In this document: in pieces, positions 8,615 to 17,002 of the stretch | How the letters are laid out: every line of letters starts with the position of its first letter | How positions within the stretch are numbered: the first letter of the stretch is position 1 | Assembly: GCA_910587575.1 (NCBI GenBank) | Contig: CAJULU010000004.1 | Span: 1,642-36,371, forward strand | Direction: 5' to 3' | DNA: 34,730 nt | Source of the DNA: an uncultured Dorea sp. | GTDB taxonomy: Bacteria > Bacillota > Clostridia > Lachnospirales > Lachnospiraceae | Position numbers and translations under genes: made by a program | Notes under the pieces: generated by a model | Told to the model about the DNA's origin: nothing | Databases searched by the model: none | The model's input: only the letters and a program-made list of their open reading frames with translations

Positions 8615-8829
8615 ATATGGATGACAAGACGAATTTTGTTGTGTACTGTATTGAGGAATACAAAGTTGCTAAAGGGCTGGACGGCAGGGGAGTGATCGAC
8701 CTGTTCAACCGTTACCGTGTAATTGACTATATCCGTGACTACTACGAGGCGCTGCACACGACCGGCAGGCAGTATATTGTGGATGATATCAGTATGTATA
8801 TTGAGGCCAGGCAGCCTTTTATGGCATAA
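8611..8829 (+). CDS. DUF3791 domain protein, candidate antitoxin
   Basis: The 72-residue protein matches the DUF3791 pattern: FVVYCIEEYKVAKGLDGRGV followed by DLFNRYRVIDYIRDYYEALH and a short IVDDISMYIEARQ end. The start at ATG 8611 is fixed by GGAGGAGG at 8602-8609 and by the 4-nt overlap with the previous stop; the open frame continues upstream to 8563 but without a ribosome site. DUF3791 genes habitually neighbour DUF3990 genes, which makes an antitoxin or immunity role plausible. This is inferred from context; no activity is shown by the sequence itself. It is the last gene of the cassette; ecfA1 begins 101 nt later. Confidence 0.82.
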   Translation: MNMDDKTNFVVYCIEEYKVAKGLDGRGVIDLFNRYRVIDYIRDYYEALHTTGRQYIVDDISMYIEARQPFMA

Positions 8830-8930
8830 ATGCGGAATGGTAATGGTCACCTATCGTACAAAAGACAGGTGGCCGTATTTCCCGATACCGTACAATAAGA
8901 AAAGTGAATCAATAGACAGGAGGAACCCCA

Positions 8931-9782
8931 ATGGATATGGTTCAGACCGAAAAACTGGTATTTGAATATGAGAAACGTGACGAAGAGGGTAACGTTACCG
9001 GCACTTCCCGCGTAATTGACAAAGTGGACATCGACGTTAAAGAAGGCCAGTTCATCGCCATCCTGGGCCATAACGGATCTGGCAAATCTACTCTCGCCAA
9101 GCACATCAACGCCATCCTCGTACCGTCAGAAGGCACCATGTGGGTCAACGGACGCAACACCAGCGACCCCGGCGAACTGTGGAATGTACGCCAGTCTGCC
9201 GGGATGGTGTTCCAGAATCCCGATAACCAGATTATCGGTACCGTGGTGGAAGAAGACGTAGGATTCGGCCCCGAGAACTTAGGCGTACCCACGGATGAGA
9301 TCTGGCAGAGGGTGGAGGAGAGTCTGAAAGCAGTAGGGATGATCGAATACCGCCATCATTCCCCTAACAAATTATCTGGCGGGCAGAAACAGCGGGTTGC
9401 CATTGCGGGCGTGGTGGCCATGGAACCCAAATGCATTGTCTTAGACGAACCCACGGCCATGCTGGATCCGGTGGGGCGCAAAGAGGTCTTGAAGACCGTG
9501 CAGAAGTTAAGGCAGCAGAAGCAGGTAACGGTCATTCTGATCACCCATTATATGGAAGAAGTGGTAGATGCGGATAAGATCTATGTGATGGATCATGGCC
9601 ATGTGGTGATGGAAGGGACGCCCAGAGAAATATTTTCACGGGTGGACGAACTGAAGTCTTACCGTCTGGACGTCCCCCAGGTCACGCTCCTGGCGGATGA
9701 ATTAAAAAAACGGGGATTGAAGATCAGAGACGGTATACTGAGAAAAGAAGAGTTGGTGGAAGCGCTATGTCAATCAAATTAG
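8931..9782 (+). CDS. ecfA1: Energy-coupling factor transporter ATPase EcfA1
   Basis: The 283-residue protein is one of two ATPases of the shared energising module of group II ECF vitamin transporters. Visible motifs are Walker A GHNGSGKSTLAK (46-57), Q-loop around FQNPDNQIIGTVVEEDVGFG, signature LSGGQKQRVAIAG, Walker B CIVLDEPTAMLDP and the H-loop ITHYMEE. The C-terminal extension of about 50 residues is typical of EcfA. The start at 8931 follows AGGAGGAA. The gene overlaps ecfA2 by 16 nt. No S-component gene is next to it, as expected for a module shared by several vitamin-specific partners encoded elsewhere. Confidence 0.96.
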   Translation: MDMVQTEKLVFEYEKRDEEGNVTGTSRVIDKVDIDVKEGQFIAILGHNGSGKSTLAKHINAILVPSEGTMWVNGRNTSDPGELWNVRQSAGMVFQNPDNQIIGTVVEEDVGFGPENLGVPTDEIWQRVEESLKAVGMIEYRHHSPNKLSGGQKQRVAIAGVVAMEPKCIVLDEPTAMLDPVGRKEVLKTVQKLRQQKQVTVILITHYMEEVVDADKIYVMDHGHVVMEGTPREIFSRVDELKSYRLDVPQVTLLADELKKRGLKIRDGILRKEELVEALCQSN

Positions 9783-10621
9783 AACATCTGAATTATGTTT
9801 ACAGCCAGGGAACCGCATACGAGAAGAAGGCGTTGAACGATATCTGCCTGGAGATAAAGCACGGGGAATTTATCGGGATCATCGGGCATACGGGTTCCGG
9901 GAAGTCCACGCTGATCCAGCATCTGAACGGGCTGATCCGGGCCACCAGCGGGGAACTGTATTATAATGGAGAGAATATTTACCAGGAAGGCTACGATATG
10001 CGGAAGCTGCGCAGCGAGGTGGGGCTGGTGTTCCAGTACCCGGAGCATCAGCTTTTCGAGATTGACGTGCTCACGGATGTGTGTTTCGGCCCCAGGAACC
10101 AGGGGCTGTCACCGGAAGCGTGCAGGGAACGGGCGCTGGAAGCCCTTGGGCTGGTAGGCCTTAAGGAAAAATATTATCAGAGTTCCCCCTTTGAACTGTC
10201 CGGCGGTCAGAAGCGCAGGGTGGCCATTGCCGGTGTTCTGGCAATGCGGCCGAAGGTTCTGGTGCTGGACGAGCCTACGGCGGGGCTTGACCCCAGGGGA
10301 AGGGACGACATTCTGGATCAGATTGCATTTCTCCACAAGGAGAGTGATATGACGGTCATCCTGGTTTCCCACAGTATGGAGGACATTGCAAGATATGCGG
10401 ACCGTCTGATTGTGATGAATAAGGGGACGGTCATGTACCATGACGAGCCGAAGAAGGTGTTTGAGCATTACCGGGAACTGGAGAAGGTAGGACTTGCCGC
10501 ACCGCAGGTTACCTATATTATGCATGACCTTGCCGGAAAGGGGATTCCGGTCAGGACGGATGTGACAACGGTTGCCGAGGCGGCGGACGAGATCATGAGG
10601 GTATTGGAGAAGGTAGAATGA
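9767..10621 (+). CDS. ecfA2: Energy-coupling factor transporter ATPase EcfA2
   Basis: The 284-residue protein is the second ECF ATPase, forming a heterodimer with EcfA1. Motifs are Walker A GHTGSGKSTLIQHLNGL (about 44-60), Q-loop FQYPEHQLFEIDVLTDVCFG, signature LSGGQKRRVAIAG, Walker B VLVLDEPTAGLDP and H-loop VSHSMEDIARYADR. It starts within ecfA1 and its stop overlaps ecfT as ATGA (10618-10621), so the three subunits are translationally coupled, which fits a fixed 1:1:1 complex. Confidence 0.96.
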   Translation: MSIKLEHLNYVYSQGTAYEKKALNDICLEIKHGEFIGIIGHTGSGKSTLIQHLNGLIRATSGELYYNGENIYQEGYDMRKLRSEVGLVFQYPEHQLFEIDVLTDVCFGPRNQGLSPEACRERALEALGLVGLKEKYYQSSPFELSGGQKRRVAIAGVLAMRPKVLVLDEPTAGLDPRGRDDILDQIAFLHKESDMTVILVSHSMEDIARYADRLIVMNKGTVMYHDEPKKVFEHYRELEKVGLAAPQVTYIMHDLAGKGIPVRTDVTTVAEAADEIMRVLEKVE

Positions 10622-11442
10622 TAAGAGATATTACGATAGGACAATATTATCCGGCAAAGAGTGTGGTGCACAGGCTTGACCCAAGGGTAAAGCTTATGTC
10701 CACTCTTCTGTATCTGATTTCCCTGTTTCTGTTTAAGAGCATATCCGGATATCTGATTGCCACCCTCTTTCTGGCGGCGGTGATCCGCATTTCGCAGGTG
10801 CCCTTTTCCTTTATTGTGAGAGGGCTTAAGCCTGTGATAATGCTTCTGATGATTACGGTTGTGTTCAATCTTTTTCTTACCAGAAGCGGAGAGGTGCTGT
10901 TTCACGCATGGATTTTCACCATCACGGAAGGCGGGCTGGTGACGGCGGTCTATATGGCGGTCAGGCTGGTCTATCTGATTATCGGATCCTCCCTCATGAC
11001 ATTTACCACCACGCCAAACGAACTGACGGATGGAATCGAAGCGCTGCTTCACCCGCTGAACAAGGTGCATGTGCCGGTGCATGAAGTGGCCATGATGATG
11101 TCCATTGCCCTGCGGTTTATCCCGATACTGCTGGAAGAGACGGACAAGATCATGAAGGCACAGATTGCACGGGGGGCGGATCTTGAGAGCGGCAATATGA
11201 TTCAGAGAGCCAAGAGCATGATTCCGATCCTGGTGCCTTTGTTCGTGTCTGCCTTCCGGCGTGCCAATGATCTTGCCATGGCCATGGAAGCCAGGTGCTA
11301 CCGGGGCGGTGAGGGAAGGACGAAGATGAAGCCGCTGCGTTACAGAACCAGGGATTACATGGCTTACCTGGTGATGATTGTGTACGTGGTGACGGTGGTC
11401 GGCATTGGGCGGTACGTGCCGCTTCATGTATGGATATTCTAA
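10618..11442 (+). CDS. ecfT: Energy-coupling factor transporter transmembrane protein EcfT
   Basis: The 274-residue protein is the membrane scaffold linking the two ATPases to the vitamin-binding S component. It begins MIRDITIGQYYPAKSVVHRL followed by DPRVKL, a CbiQ/EcfT family hallmark, then about five to six membrane segments. The cytoplasmic coupling region shows the two Ala-Arg motifs: AQIARGADLESG and AMEARCYRGGEGRTKMK, which insert in the grooves of EcfA1 and EcfA2. The stop is followed after 27 nt by truA. Confidence 0.95.
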   Translation: MIRDITIGQYYPAKSVVHRLDPRVKLMSTLLYLISLFLFKSISGYLIATLFLAAVIRISQVPFSFIVRGLKPVIMLLMITVVFNLFLTRSGEVLFHAWIFTITEGGLVTAVYMAVRLVYLIIGSSLMTFTTTPNELTDGIEALLHPLNKVHVPVHEVAMMMSIALRFIPILLEETDKIMKAQIARGADLESGNMIQRAKSMIPILVPLFVSAFRRANDLAMAMEARCYRGGEGRTKMKPLRYRTRDYMAYLVMIVYVVTVVGIGRYVPLHVWIF

Positions 11443-11469
11443 AAAATAAGTTTCTGGCAGGAGAGCGGA

Positions 11470-12252
11470 ATGAAGAGGCGGATCAGATTATATGTTGCCT
11501 ATGACGGCACGGATTACTGCGGCTGGCAGATCCAGCCCAACGGCATCACCATCGAGGAGGTGCTGAACCAAAGGCTTAAGAAGCTGACAGGGGAGGACAT
11601 TCGTGTGATCGGGGCGAGCCGGACAGATTCGGGCGTCCATTCCCTGGGAAATGTAGCGGTATTTGACACAGAATCTCCGATTCCCCCGGAGAGGATGGCG
11701 TATGCGCTGAATCAGAAGCTTCCTCCGGATATCGTGATTGTCCGTTCCGACGAAGTGGAGCCGGACTGGCATCCCCGTTATCAGCAGAAGGTGACAAAGA
11801 CCTATGAATACCATATCTTTCATGCAGAGACTCCCAATCCTCTGAAACGCAGATACAGCACTTTTGTATCTTTTCCTCTGGATGTGGAGAAGATGCGCCA
11901 GGGTGCGGCCTTTCTGGTGGGAGAACATGATTTCGTCAGCTTCTGCAATGTCCGCACCAATGCAGAGGATACGGTGCGCAGGATTGACGGGATAGAGATC
12001 GGGGAGATGGGACCGGACATTACCATACGGGTCACCGGAAATGGTTTTCTGTATCACATGGTGCGGATCATAGCAGGAACTCTGATCCGCGTAGGGCGAG
12101 GGTTCTACGCACCTCAGAAAGTGAAGGAGATACTGGAAGCAAAGGAGCGGACTGAGGCGGGTGTGACGGCACCGCCCCAGGGACTGGTTCTGGCAGGAAT
12201 TGAATATGGGGAAAGGCAGGAAAATGGAAGAAAAGAAACAGGTTTATTTTGA
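11470..12252 (+). CDS. truA: tRNA pseudouridine(38-40) synthase TruA
   Basis: The 260-residue protein isomerises uridines 38-40 in the anticodon arm of many tRNAs. It starts KRRIRLYVAYDGTDYCGWQ, has the catalytic motif GASRTDSGVHSLGNVA with Asp53 as the nucleophile, and later GNGFLYHMVRIIAGTLIRVG. The ecfA1-ecfA2-ecfT-truA order is widespread in Firmicutes, where it often follows rplQ; here rplQ is not upstream. The gene ends inside the next open frame, overlapping it by 29 nt. Confidence 0.96.
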   Translation: MKRRIRLYVAYDGTDYCGWQIQPNGITIEEVLNQRLKKLTGEDIRVIGASRTDSGVHSLGNVAVFDTESPIPPERMAYALNQKLPPDIVIVRSDEVEPDWHPRYQQKVTKTYEYHIFHAETPNPLKRRYSTFVSFPLDVEKMRQGAAFLVGEHDFVSFCNVRTNAEDTVRRIDGIEIGEMGPDITIRVTGNGFLYHMVRIIAGTLIRVGRGFYAPQKVKEILEAKERTEAGVTAPPQGLVLAGIEYGERQENGRKETGLF

Positions 12253-13387
12253 TCATGGAAGTACCTCCTGGCCGAAAGCGCCAGGCGTTGCAGAGGCAAT
12301 GGCAGAATTGCTGCAAAAGGGAGCATTTAACATTAACAGGGGCAGTTATGAGGGCGCCTATGAAGTAGAAGAGGTGGTACTTAAGACCCGGGACCAGCTT
12401 GCCAGGCTGTTTGGAGCACAGGATTCCAGGAATGTGATCTTTACCCCGGGGATTACTTACTCTTTGAATTATTTTATTAAAGGCTTTCTGAAACCAGGGG
12501 ATCATGTGCTGGTGTCGGGGCTGGAGCACAATGCTGTCATGCGTCCGCTGAAACAGATGGAAGGAAAGGGCGTGGCCTGGGATGTTGTAAGGACAGAAGA
12601 GGACGGAACCGTGCGGCCGGAGTCTGTGGAGGACGCAATCAACAGTCATACGAAAGCGGTGATTATGCTCCACGCATCCAATGTATGCGGAACCGTTCTG
12701 CCCATCAGAGAGATTGGGGAGATCTGCAGGAGGCGTCATCTGTACTTTGCCGTGGACACGGCCCAGAGTGCGGGAACGATTCCGGTGGACATGGAGGGCT
12801 CTGGGATTGATTTTCTTGCGTTTACCGGACATAAAGGACTTCTGGGACCCCAGGGAATCGGCGGATTTCTCATTTCGGAGGAACTTGACCGGTCTATGTC
12901 GCCCTATATCGCCGGGGGAACCGGAAGCCAGTCGGATTCCCTTGAAATGCCAGAGTCGCTTCCGGATAAATATGAGAGCGGAACGCTGAATCTTCCCGGT
13001 ATTATCGGACTCCATGCAGCGCTTTCTTACATAGAAGAGACCGGAATAGAGTCGGTTCACAGGCGGAAGATGGAACTGACCCGGTATTTTCTGGAACGGG
13101 TTTTGGAGTACCCGGATCTCCGGATTGTGGGAAAACAGGGAATACAGGACAGGACTGCGGTCGTTTCCCTGGATTTTCTGAAAAGGGACAATGCAATTGC
13201 GGCATTTGAACTGGAGCAGGAGTACGGAATTATGACCAGAGTCGGACTTCACTGTGCGCCCATGGCCCACCGCACTCTGGGGACATTTCCCCAGGGGACG
13301 GTACGGTTTGCCTTCGGGATGGAAAATCAGGAGGAAGAGATTGACCGCTGTCTGGAAGGAATCCGCATGATTTTGGCCAGGAAGTAA
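12224..13387 (+). CDS. Cysteine desulfurase-family PLP aminotransferase (class V)
   Basis: The protein is 387 residues from ATG 12224 (MEEKKQVYFDHGSTSWPKAP). It is a class V aminotransferase: HASNVCGTVLPIREIG, AVDTAQSAGTIPVDM, the PLP-lysine loop AFTGHKGLLGPQGIGG (Lys at about 206) and a late Cys in VGLHCAPMAHRTLGTFP. This pattern fits the cysteine desulfurase-like subfamily typified by Enterococcus EF2568, whose physiological substrate is not firmly known. Earlier starts are possible: TTG 12200 and ATG 12206. I prefer 12224 because it gives the family N-terminus and follows GGCAGG. It overlaps truA by 29 nt and is likely cotranscribed with it; no iscU-like scaffold follows. Confidence 0.88.
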   Translation: MEEKKQVYFDHGSTSWPKAPGVAEAMAELLQKGAFNINRGSYEGAYEVEEVVLKTRDQLARLFGAQDSRNVIFTPGITYSLNYFIKGFLKPGDHVLVSGLEHNAVMRPLKQMEGKGVAWDVVRTEEDGTVRPESVEDAINSHTKAVIMLHASNVCGTVLPIREIGEICRRRHLYFAVDTAQSAGTIPVDMEGSGIDFLAFTGHKGLLGPQGIGGFLISEELDRSMSPYIAGGTGSQSDSLEMPESLPDKYESGTLNLPGIIGLHAALSYIEETGIESVHRRKMELTRYFLERVLEYPDLRIVGKQGIQDRTAVVSLDFLKRDNAIAAFELEQEYGIMTRVGLHCAPMAHRTLGTFPQGTVRFAFGMENQEEEIDRCLEGIRMILARK

Positions 13388-13559
13388 CAGAGACGGATTT
13401 TCAGACGGAACGGTACTGACCGTATATAGAAAAGATAAATAAATACATGCATCTTATTAAAAAAAACAATAGCAATTCCATCATGAATCCATTGCCCGGA
13501 CCAGCTATACGTGTTACGGTTATTCTATCAGTATTATAGATACAAAGGAGGATTTAATT

Positions 13560-14834
13560 ATGGCTGATTATCGCAAGATGTGGGAAGAACTGGGGATGGA
13601 TCTGGAGACCCATGACCAGTTATGTGCGGTGCTTCCGCAGGCGTTCGGAGATGTGTATCTGTCACAGGAGAACCGCCCGGAGGGGATGGATTATTATAAC
13701 ATGGTGGTAGCGGACATCCACGGAATCCGGCCGGCGGAGCTGATTGAGCATCAGAAGAAGGGCGGCAAGGTATTCGGAACATTCTGTGTCTATGTGCCGG
13801 ATGAGATCGTATTTGCAGCGGACGCAATTGCCACAGGATTATGCGGCGGCTCACAGTTCTGGGTTCCCGGCGGAGAGAAGGTGCTTCCGACCAATACCTG
13901 CCCGCTGATCAAGGCTTCCGTGGGCGCACGGCTTGACCGTACCTGTCCGTTTTTCAGGATTGCAGACATGTATGTGGGTGAGACGACCTGTGACGGCAAG
14001 AAGAAAGCATGGGAGATCTTAGGCGAGGACGTGCCGATCCACATCATGGATCTTCCCCAGATGAAGCGCACCAGGGACGTGAAGGCATGGGCAGAAGAGA
14101 TTGAGACATTCAAGAATGCCGTGGAAGAATTTACCGGCAATCAGATCACTGCTGAGAAGCTTTCGGACAGCATCCGGCTGATCAACGGCAAGCGCAAGGC
14201 GTTAGAGCGTCTGTATGAACTGCGTAAGAATGAGAATCTTCCAATCAGCGGATGCGATGCCCTGCTGATCTCACAGATTGCATTCTATGATGATCCGGGA
14301 AGGTTTACCAAGATGACCAATGCATTGTGTGATGAACTTGACCAGCGTGTGAAAGACAAAGTCAGCGTGGTTCCGGCGGGAACGAAACGGATCCTTCTGA
14401 CGGGAACGCCTCTTGCCATCCCGAACTGGAAGCTTCATAACATTGTTGAGACCAGCGGCGGTGCGGTTGTCTGTGAGGAGATGTGTACGGGTACACGTTA
14501 TTTTGAACATCTGGTGGATGAGACGAAGACGGAAGTTGCTGACCAGATTATGGCACTGGCAGAGAGATACATGAACATTAACTGTGCGTGCTTCACGCCC
14601 AACACCGGAAGGATTGACGATATCTTACGTCTTGCAAAGGAGTATAAAGCGGACGGTATCATTGATGTGAATCTGAAGTTCTGCAACCTGTATGATACGG
14701 AAGGTTATCTGGTAGAGCGTGCGCTGAAAGATGAGGGAATCCCGGTACTTGGAATCGAGACGGATTACACGGACAGCGATGCACAGCAGTTACGCACCAG
14801 AGTCAGCGCATTTATTGAAATGCTGAATAACTAA
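13560..14834 (+). CDS. Double-cubane-cluster protein, 2-hydroxyacyl-CoA dehydratase family (HgdB-like)
   Basis: The 424-residue protein belongs to the HgdB/FldB superfamily. It shows VFGTFCVYVPDEIVFAADAI, GLCGGSQFWVPGGEKVLP, NTCPLIKASVGARLDRTCPF, CEEMCTGTRYFEH and LKFCNLYDTEGYLVE, giving several cysteines in the positions used for Fe-S ligation. The three-gene arrangement with a DUF3343 gene and an ASKHA activase fits the double-cubane ([8Fe-9S]) protein group known from Carboxydothermus and the E. coli YjiM/YjiL pair, rather than a true two-subunit dehydratase, since there is no second HgdA/B-type subunit here. Such proteins reduce small unsaturated molecules in vitro; the natural substrate is unknown. 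The ribosome site AAAGGAGG (13544-13551) is very strong. The 172-nt gap before it has no clear promoter. Confidence 0.87.
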   Translation: MADYRKMWEELGMDLETHDQLCAVLPQAFGDVYLSQENRPEGMDYYNMVVADIHGIRPAELIEHQKKGGKVFGTFCVYVPDEIVFAADAIATGLCGGSQFWVPGGEKVLPTNTCPLIKASVGARLDRTCPFFRIADMYVGETTCDGKKKAWEILGEDVPIHIMDLPQMKRTRDVKAWAEEIETFKNAVEEFTGNQITAEKLSDSIRLINGKRKALERLYELRKNENLPISGCDALLISQIAFYDDPGRFTKMTNALCDELDQRVKDKVSVVPAGTKRILLTGTPLAIPNWKLHNIVETSGGAVVCEEMCTGTRYFEHLVDETKTEVADQIMALAERYMNINCACFTPNTGRIDDILRLAKEYKADGIIDVNLKFCNLYDTEGYLVERALKDEGIPVLGIETDYTDSDAQQLRTRVSAFIEMLNN

Positions 14835-14849
14835 GAAGGAAGTTTACAT

Positions 14850-15110
14850 ATGCCAGAGATACAGCATTATGTTTTATTTCCCAATCATGATAATGCAATG
14901 CGGTTACACCGGGAACTGAAGGCCCTGGGGGTGAAGGCGGTGATTGCGCCCACGCCCCGGGCTGCCAGCAAGTGCTGCGGAGTATCCCTTCTGGTGAAGA
15001 AGGAGGATCTTGGTACAATCGAATCCTGCGTGAAAGAGCATGGGATTGAGATCCTTACGATTGCAGAGATTGAGCGGGATGTGAACCCGAAAAGGGACAG
15101 ATATTGTTAG
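14850..15110 (+). CDS. DUF3343 protein of the double-cubane operon
   Basis: The 86-residue protein begins MPEIQHYVLFPNHDNAMRLH and contains APTPRAASKCCGVSLLVKKE, the pattern of DUF3343 (putative Se/S carrier-like) proteins. The paired Cys-Cys sits after PRAASK, and there is a C-terminal Cys as the last residue. Such proteins commonly sit beside HgdB-like proteins and their activases. A role in maturing or delivering to the cluster protein is possible but unproven. It follows the cluster protein by 15 nt and its stop lies about 60 nt before the activase start. Confidence 0.85.
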   Translation: MPEIQHYVLFPNHDNAMRLHRELKALGVKAVIAPTPRAASKCCGVSLLVKKEDLGTIESCVKEHGIEILTIAEIERDVNPKRDRYC

Positions 15111-15169
15111 AGACTGTAGATGGCCTGGCAGCAGGCTGTCTGCGGTTTCTTAGATTTGAGGTAAACGAC

Positions 15170-15928
15170 ATGAATTATGTAGGGATTGATATTGGTTCCA
15201 CTGCGTCCAAGGTGGCCGCAGTCGGAGACAAAGAGCTGGAGTTTGTCCTTCCCACAGGATGGAGCAGTAAGGAGACAACCCAGACGATTAAGGAAAAACT
15301 TCTGGGAGAAGGCATCGATGTTCTGGCAGATGACACGAAAGTGGTGGCAACAGGATATGGAAGGGTGGCTGTTGATTTTGCAGACCATGTGATTACGGAG
15401 ATTACCTGCCATGCCAGAGGAGGCCGGGAGATGGCGGGAGACGACTGTACCATTATTGACGTAGGTGGACAGGATACAAAGGTCATCCTGGTTTCGCACG
15501 GCATGGTGCAGGATTTTCTCATGAATGATAAATGTTCCGCCGGAACGGGGAAATTTCTGGAGATTATGGCAAACCGCCTGGGTGTTACGCTGCAGGAATT
15601 ATTTGACATGGCTGACGCCGGGTGCGTCCTTCCTATCAGTTCTCTGTGTACGGTGTTTGCGGAATCCGAGGTGATCAACTACATCGGAGAAGGAAGGAAG
15701 CGGGAGGACATCGCAGCCGGGGTGGTGGACTCTGTTGCCGCAAAGGTGGCGCAGCTGAGTCAGAGAAAGAATCTTTCCGGAAGGATCATTCTGACGGGAG
15801 GCTTAAGCCACAGCGGGTATTTTACGAAAATATTATCCGAGAAGATCGGACAGACCGTTGAGCCTACAGAGCGGGGCAGATACGCCGGAGCGATCGGAGC
15901 CGCACTGCTGGCAAAAGAAAAAAAATAA
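15170..15928 (+). CDS. ASKHA ATPase activase of the double-cubane protein (HgdC-like)
   Basis: The 252-residue protein is a HgdC/YjiL-type archerase that couples ATP hydrolysis to low-potential electron transfer into its partner. It has GIDIGSTASKVAAVG (phosphate 1), IDVGGQDTKVI (phosphate 2), and the two Fe-S cysteines that bridge the homodimer: Cys122 in NDKCSAGTGKF and Cys160 in SSLCTVFAESEV. It ends with ILTGGLSHSGYF and GAIGAALLAKE. I chose ATG 15170 rather than the earlier in-frame start at 15104, because GAGG lies at 15157-15160 and MNYVGIDIGSTASK is the usual N-terminus. Partners are the two genes just upstream. Confidence 0.92.
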   Translation: MNYVGIDIGSTASKVAAVGDKELEFVLPTGWSSKETTQTIKEKLLGEGIDVLADDTKVVATGYGRVAVDFADHVITEITCHARGGREMAGDDCTIIDVGGQDTKVILVSHGMVQDFLMNDKCSAGTGKFLEIMANRLGVTLQELFDMADAGCVLPISSLCTVFAESEVINYIGEGRKREDIAAGVVDSVAAKVAQLSQRKNLSGRIILTGGLSHSGYFTKILSEKIGQTVEPTERGRYAGAIGAALLAKEKK

Positions 15929-16032
15929 TTATTATTTTTTGAATGGTTTCTTGTTCCTGGGTCGTATTATAAGTAGAGATCAGTAATGATCCGGGAGAAC
16001 AAGTAAAAAGAGCAGTAGAATGGAGGAAGAAC

Positions 16033-16506
16033 ATGAAGAAAATTGTAACAATTGCACTGGTTTTTGTGTTGGCGCTTTCCCTGGGAGGGATTGTGGCATT
16101 TGCTGAGAAACCCATAGAAGCCCGTTGCTTCTACGGCGGGAGCGGCAGCGGATTCTGCAGTTATCAGAATGTGAACTGTCCGGTTGCCAACGGATGCCCG
16201 ACGAATTTCTGCGGTAACTATGGAACAGGCGCCAGCATGTCCGGTTATGTATCCGAGAGACCGGTGGTAACCCAGACACCGAGTTATTCCGGCGGCGGCC
16301 AGAGCTATTCCGGCGGAAGCCAGAGTTACCAGGGAAGCCAGACAACAACCACAACGACGGCAGGATGGACCGGCGGCCAGGGATACGGGTATGTAGATAA
16401 CAATGGCGACGGATACTGTGACAACTGGTCATCCGGCGGCGGTTATGGCGGCGGTTACGGCGGTCATCACGGCGGCGGCCATCATGGCGGCGGACACCAC
16501 AGATAA
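16033..16506 (+). CDS. Secreted Gly/His/Cys-rich small protein
   Basis: The 157-residue protein has a clear signal peptide (MKKIVTIALVFVLALSLGG then IVAFAE, likely cleavage after about residue 25). The mature part has an N-terminal segment with six cysteines (CFYGGSGSGFC and further C at NVNC, GCPTNFC), a Ser/Gly/Tyr-rich low-complexity middle (GGGQSYSGGSQSYQGSQ), a DNNGDGYCDNW loop that resembles a calcium-binding DxNxDG motif, and a Gly-His tail (GGHHGGGHHGGGHHR) suited to bind Zn, Ni or Cu. I know no named family. The ribosome site GGAGGAAG precedes it. It lies 17 nt before the sigma factor gene, whose partner anti-sigma shares the same Gly-His tail. Confidence 0.8.
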   Translation: MKKIVTIALVFVLALSLGGIVAFAEKPIEARCFYGGSGSGFCSYQNVNCPVANGCPTNFCGNYGTGASMSGYVSERPVVTQTPSYSGGGQSYSGGSQSYQGSQTTTTTTAGWTGGQGYGYVDNNGDGYCDNWSSGGGYGGGYGGHHGGGHHGGGHHR

Positions 16507-16522
16507 GAGACGAGGTTCTATT

Positions 16523-17002
16523 GTGCGGAGCGAACAGGAGGTAAACAGGGCGCTGGAGAAGTATGCGGATACGATTCAGCGTCTCTGTATGATACATCTG
16601 AAGAATTATCATGACACCGAGGACATATTTCAGACAGTATTTTTGAAGTATGTCCTAAGTTCCGTTGTATTTGAAAATGCTGAACATGAAAAAGCATGGT
16701 TTATACGGGTGACTCTGAATGCCTGTAAGGATCTGCTTAAGAGTTTTTTTCACAGTCATACCGTTCCATTGGAAGAGTGGACGGGGCAGATGGAGGACCA
16801 GGTGCCGGAGCACAGTGAAGTGCTGGCAGCGGTCCTTTCTTTGCCTGTAAAGTACAGGAATGTGGTATATCTGCACTATTATGAGGACTACTCTGCGGCT
16901 GAGATCGGACGTATTCTGGGGAAGAACGTGAATACGGTCTATACACTTCTGACCCGTTCGAAGAAGCTGCTTAAGGAGAAGCTGGGAGGTGAGGGATTTT
17001 GA
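16523..17002 (+). CDS. ECF-type RNA polymerase sigma factor
   Basis: The 159-residue protein starts at GTG 16523 (VRSEQEVNRALEKYADTIQR) after GAGG at 16512-16515; a longer open frame reaching to 16403 only overlaps the preceding gene. Region 2 is seen in LKNYHDTEDIFQTVFLKYV with WFIRVTLNACKDLLKS, and region 4 in LPVKYRNVVYLHYYEDYSAA followed by EIGRILGKNVNTVYTLLTRSKKLL, a helix-turn-helix for the -35 element. This is the size of an ECF sigma. Its stop overlaps the start of the anti-sigma gene by 4 nt, fixing them as a coupled pair. Confidence 0.93.
   Translation: MRSEQEVNRALEKYADTIQRLCMIHLKNYHDTEDIFQTVFLKYVLSSVVFENAEHEKAWFIRVTLNACKDLLKSFFHSHTVPLEEWTGQMEDQVPEHSEVLAAVLSLPVKYRNVVYLHYYEDYSAAEIGRILGKNVNTVYTLLTRSKKLLKEKLGGEGF

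Noticed and set aside
15104..15169. Longer N-terminus for the activase
   Set aside because: The extra 22 residues are not family-like and overlap the DUF3343 stop; GAGG precedes the ATG at 15170.
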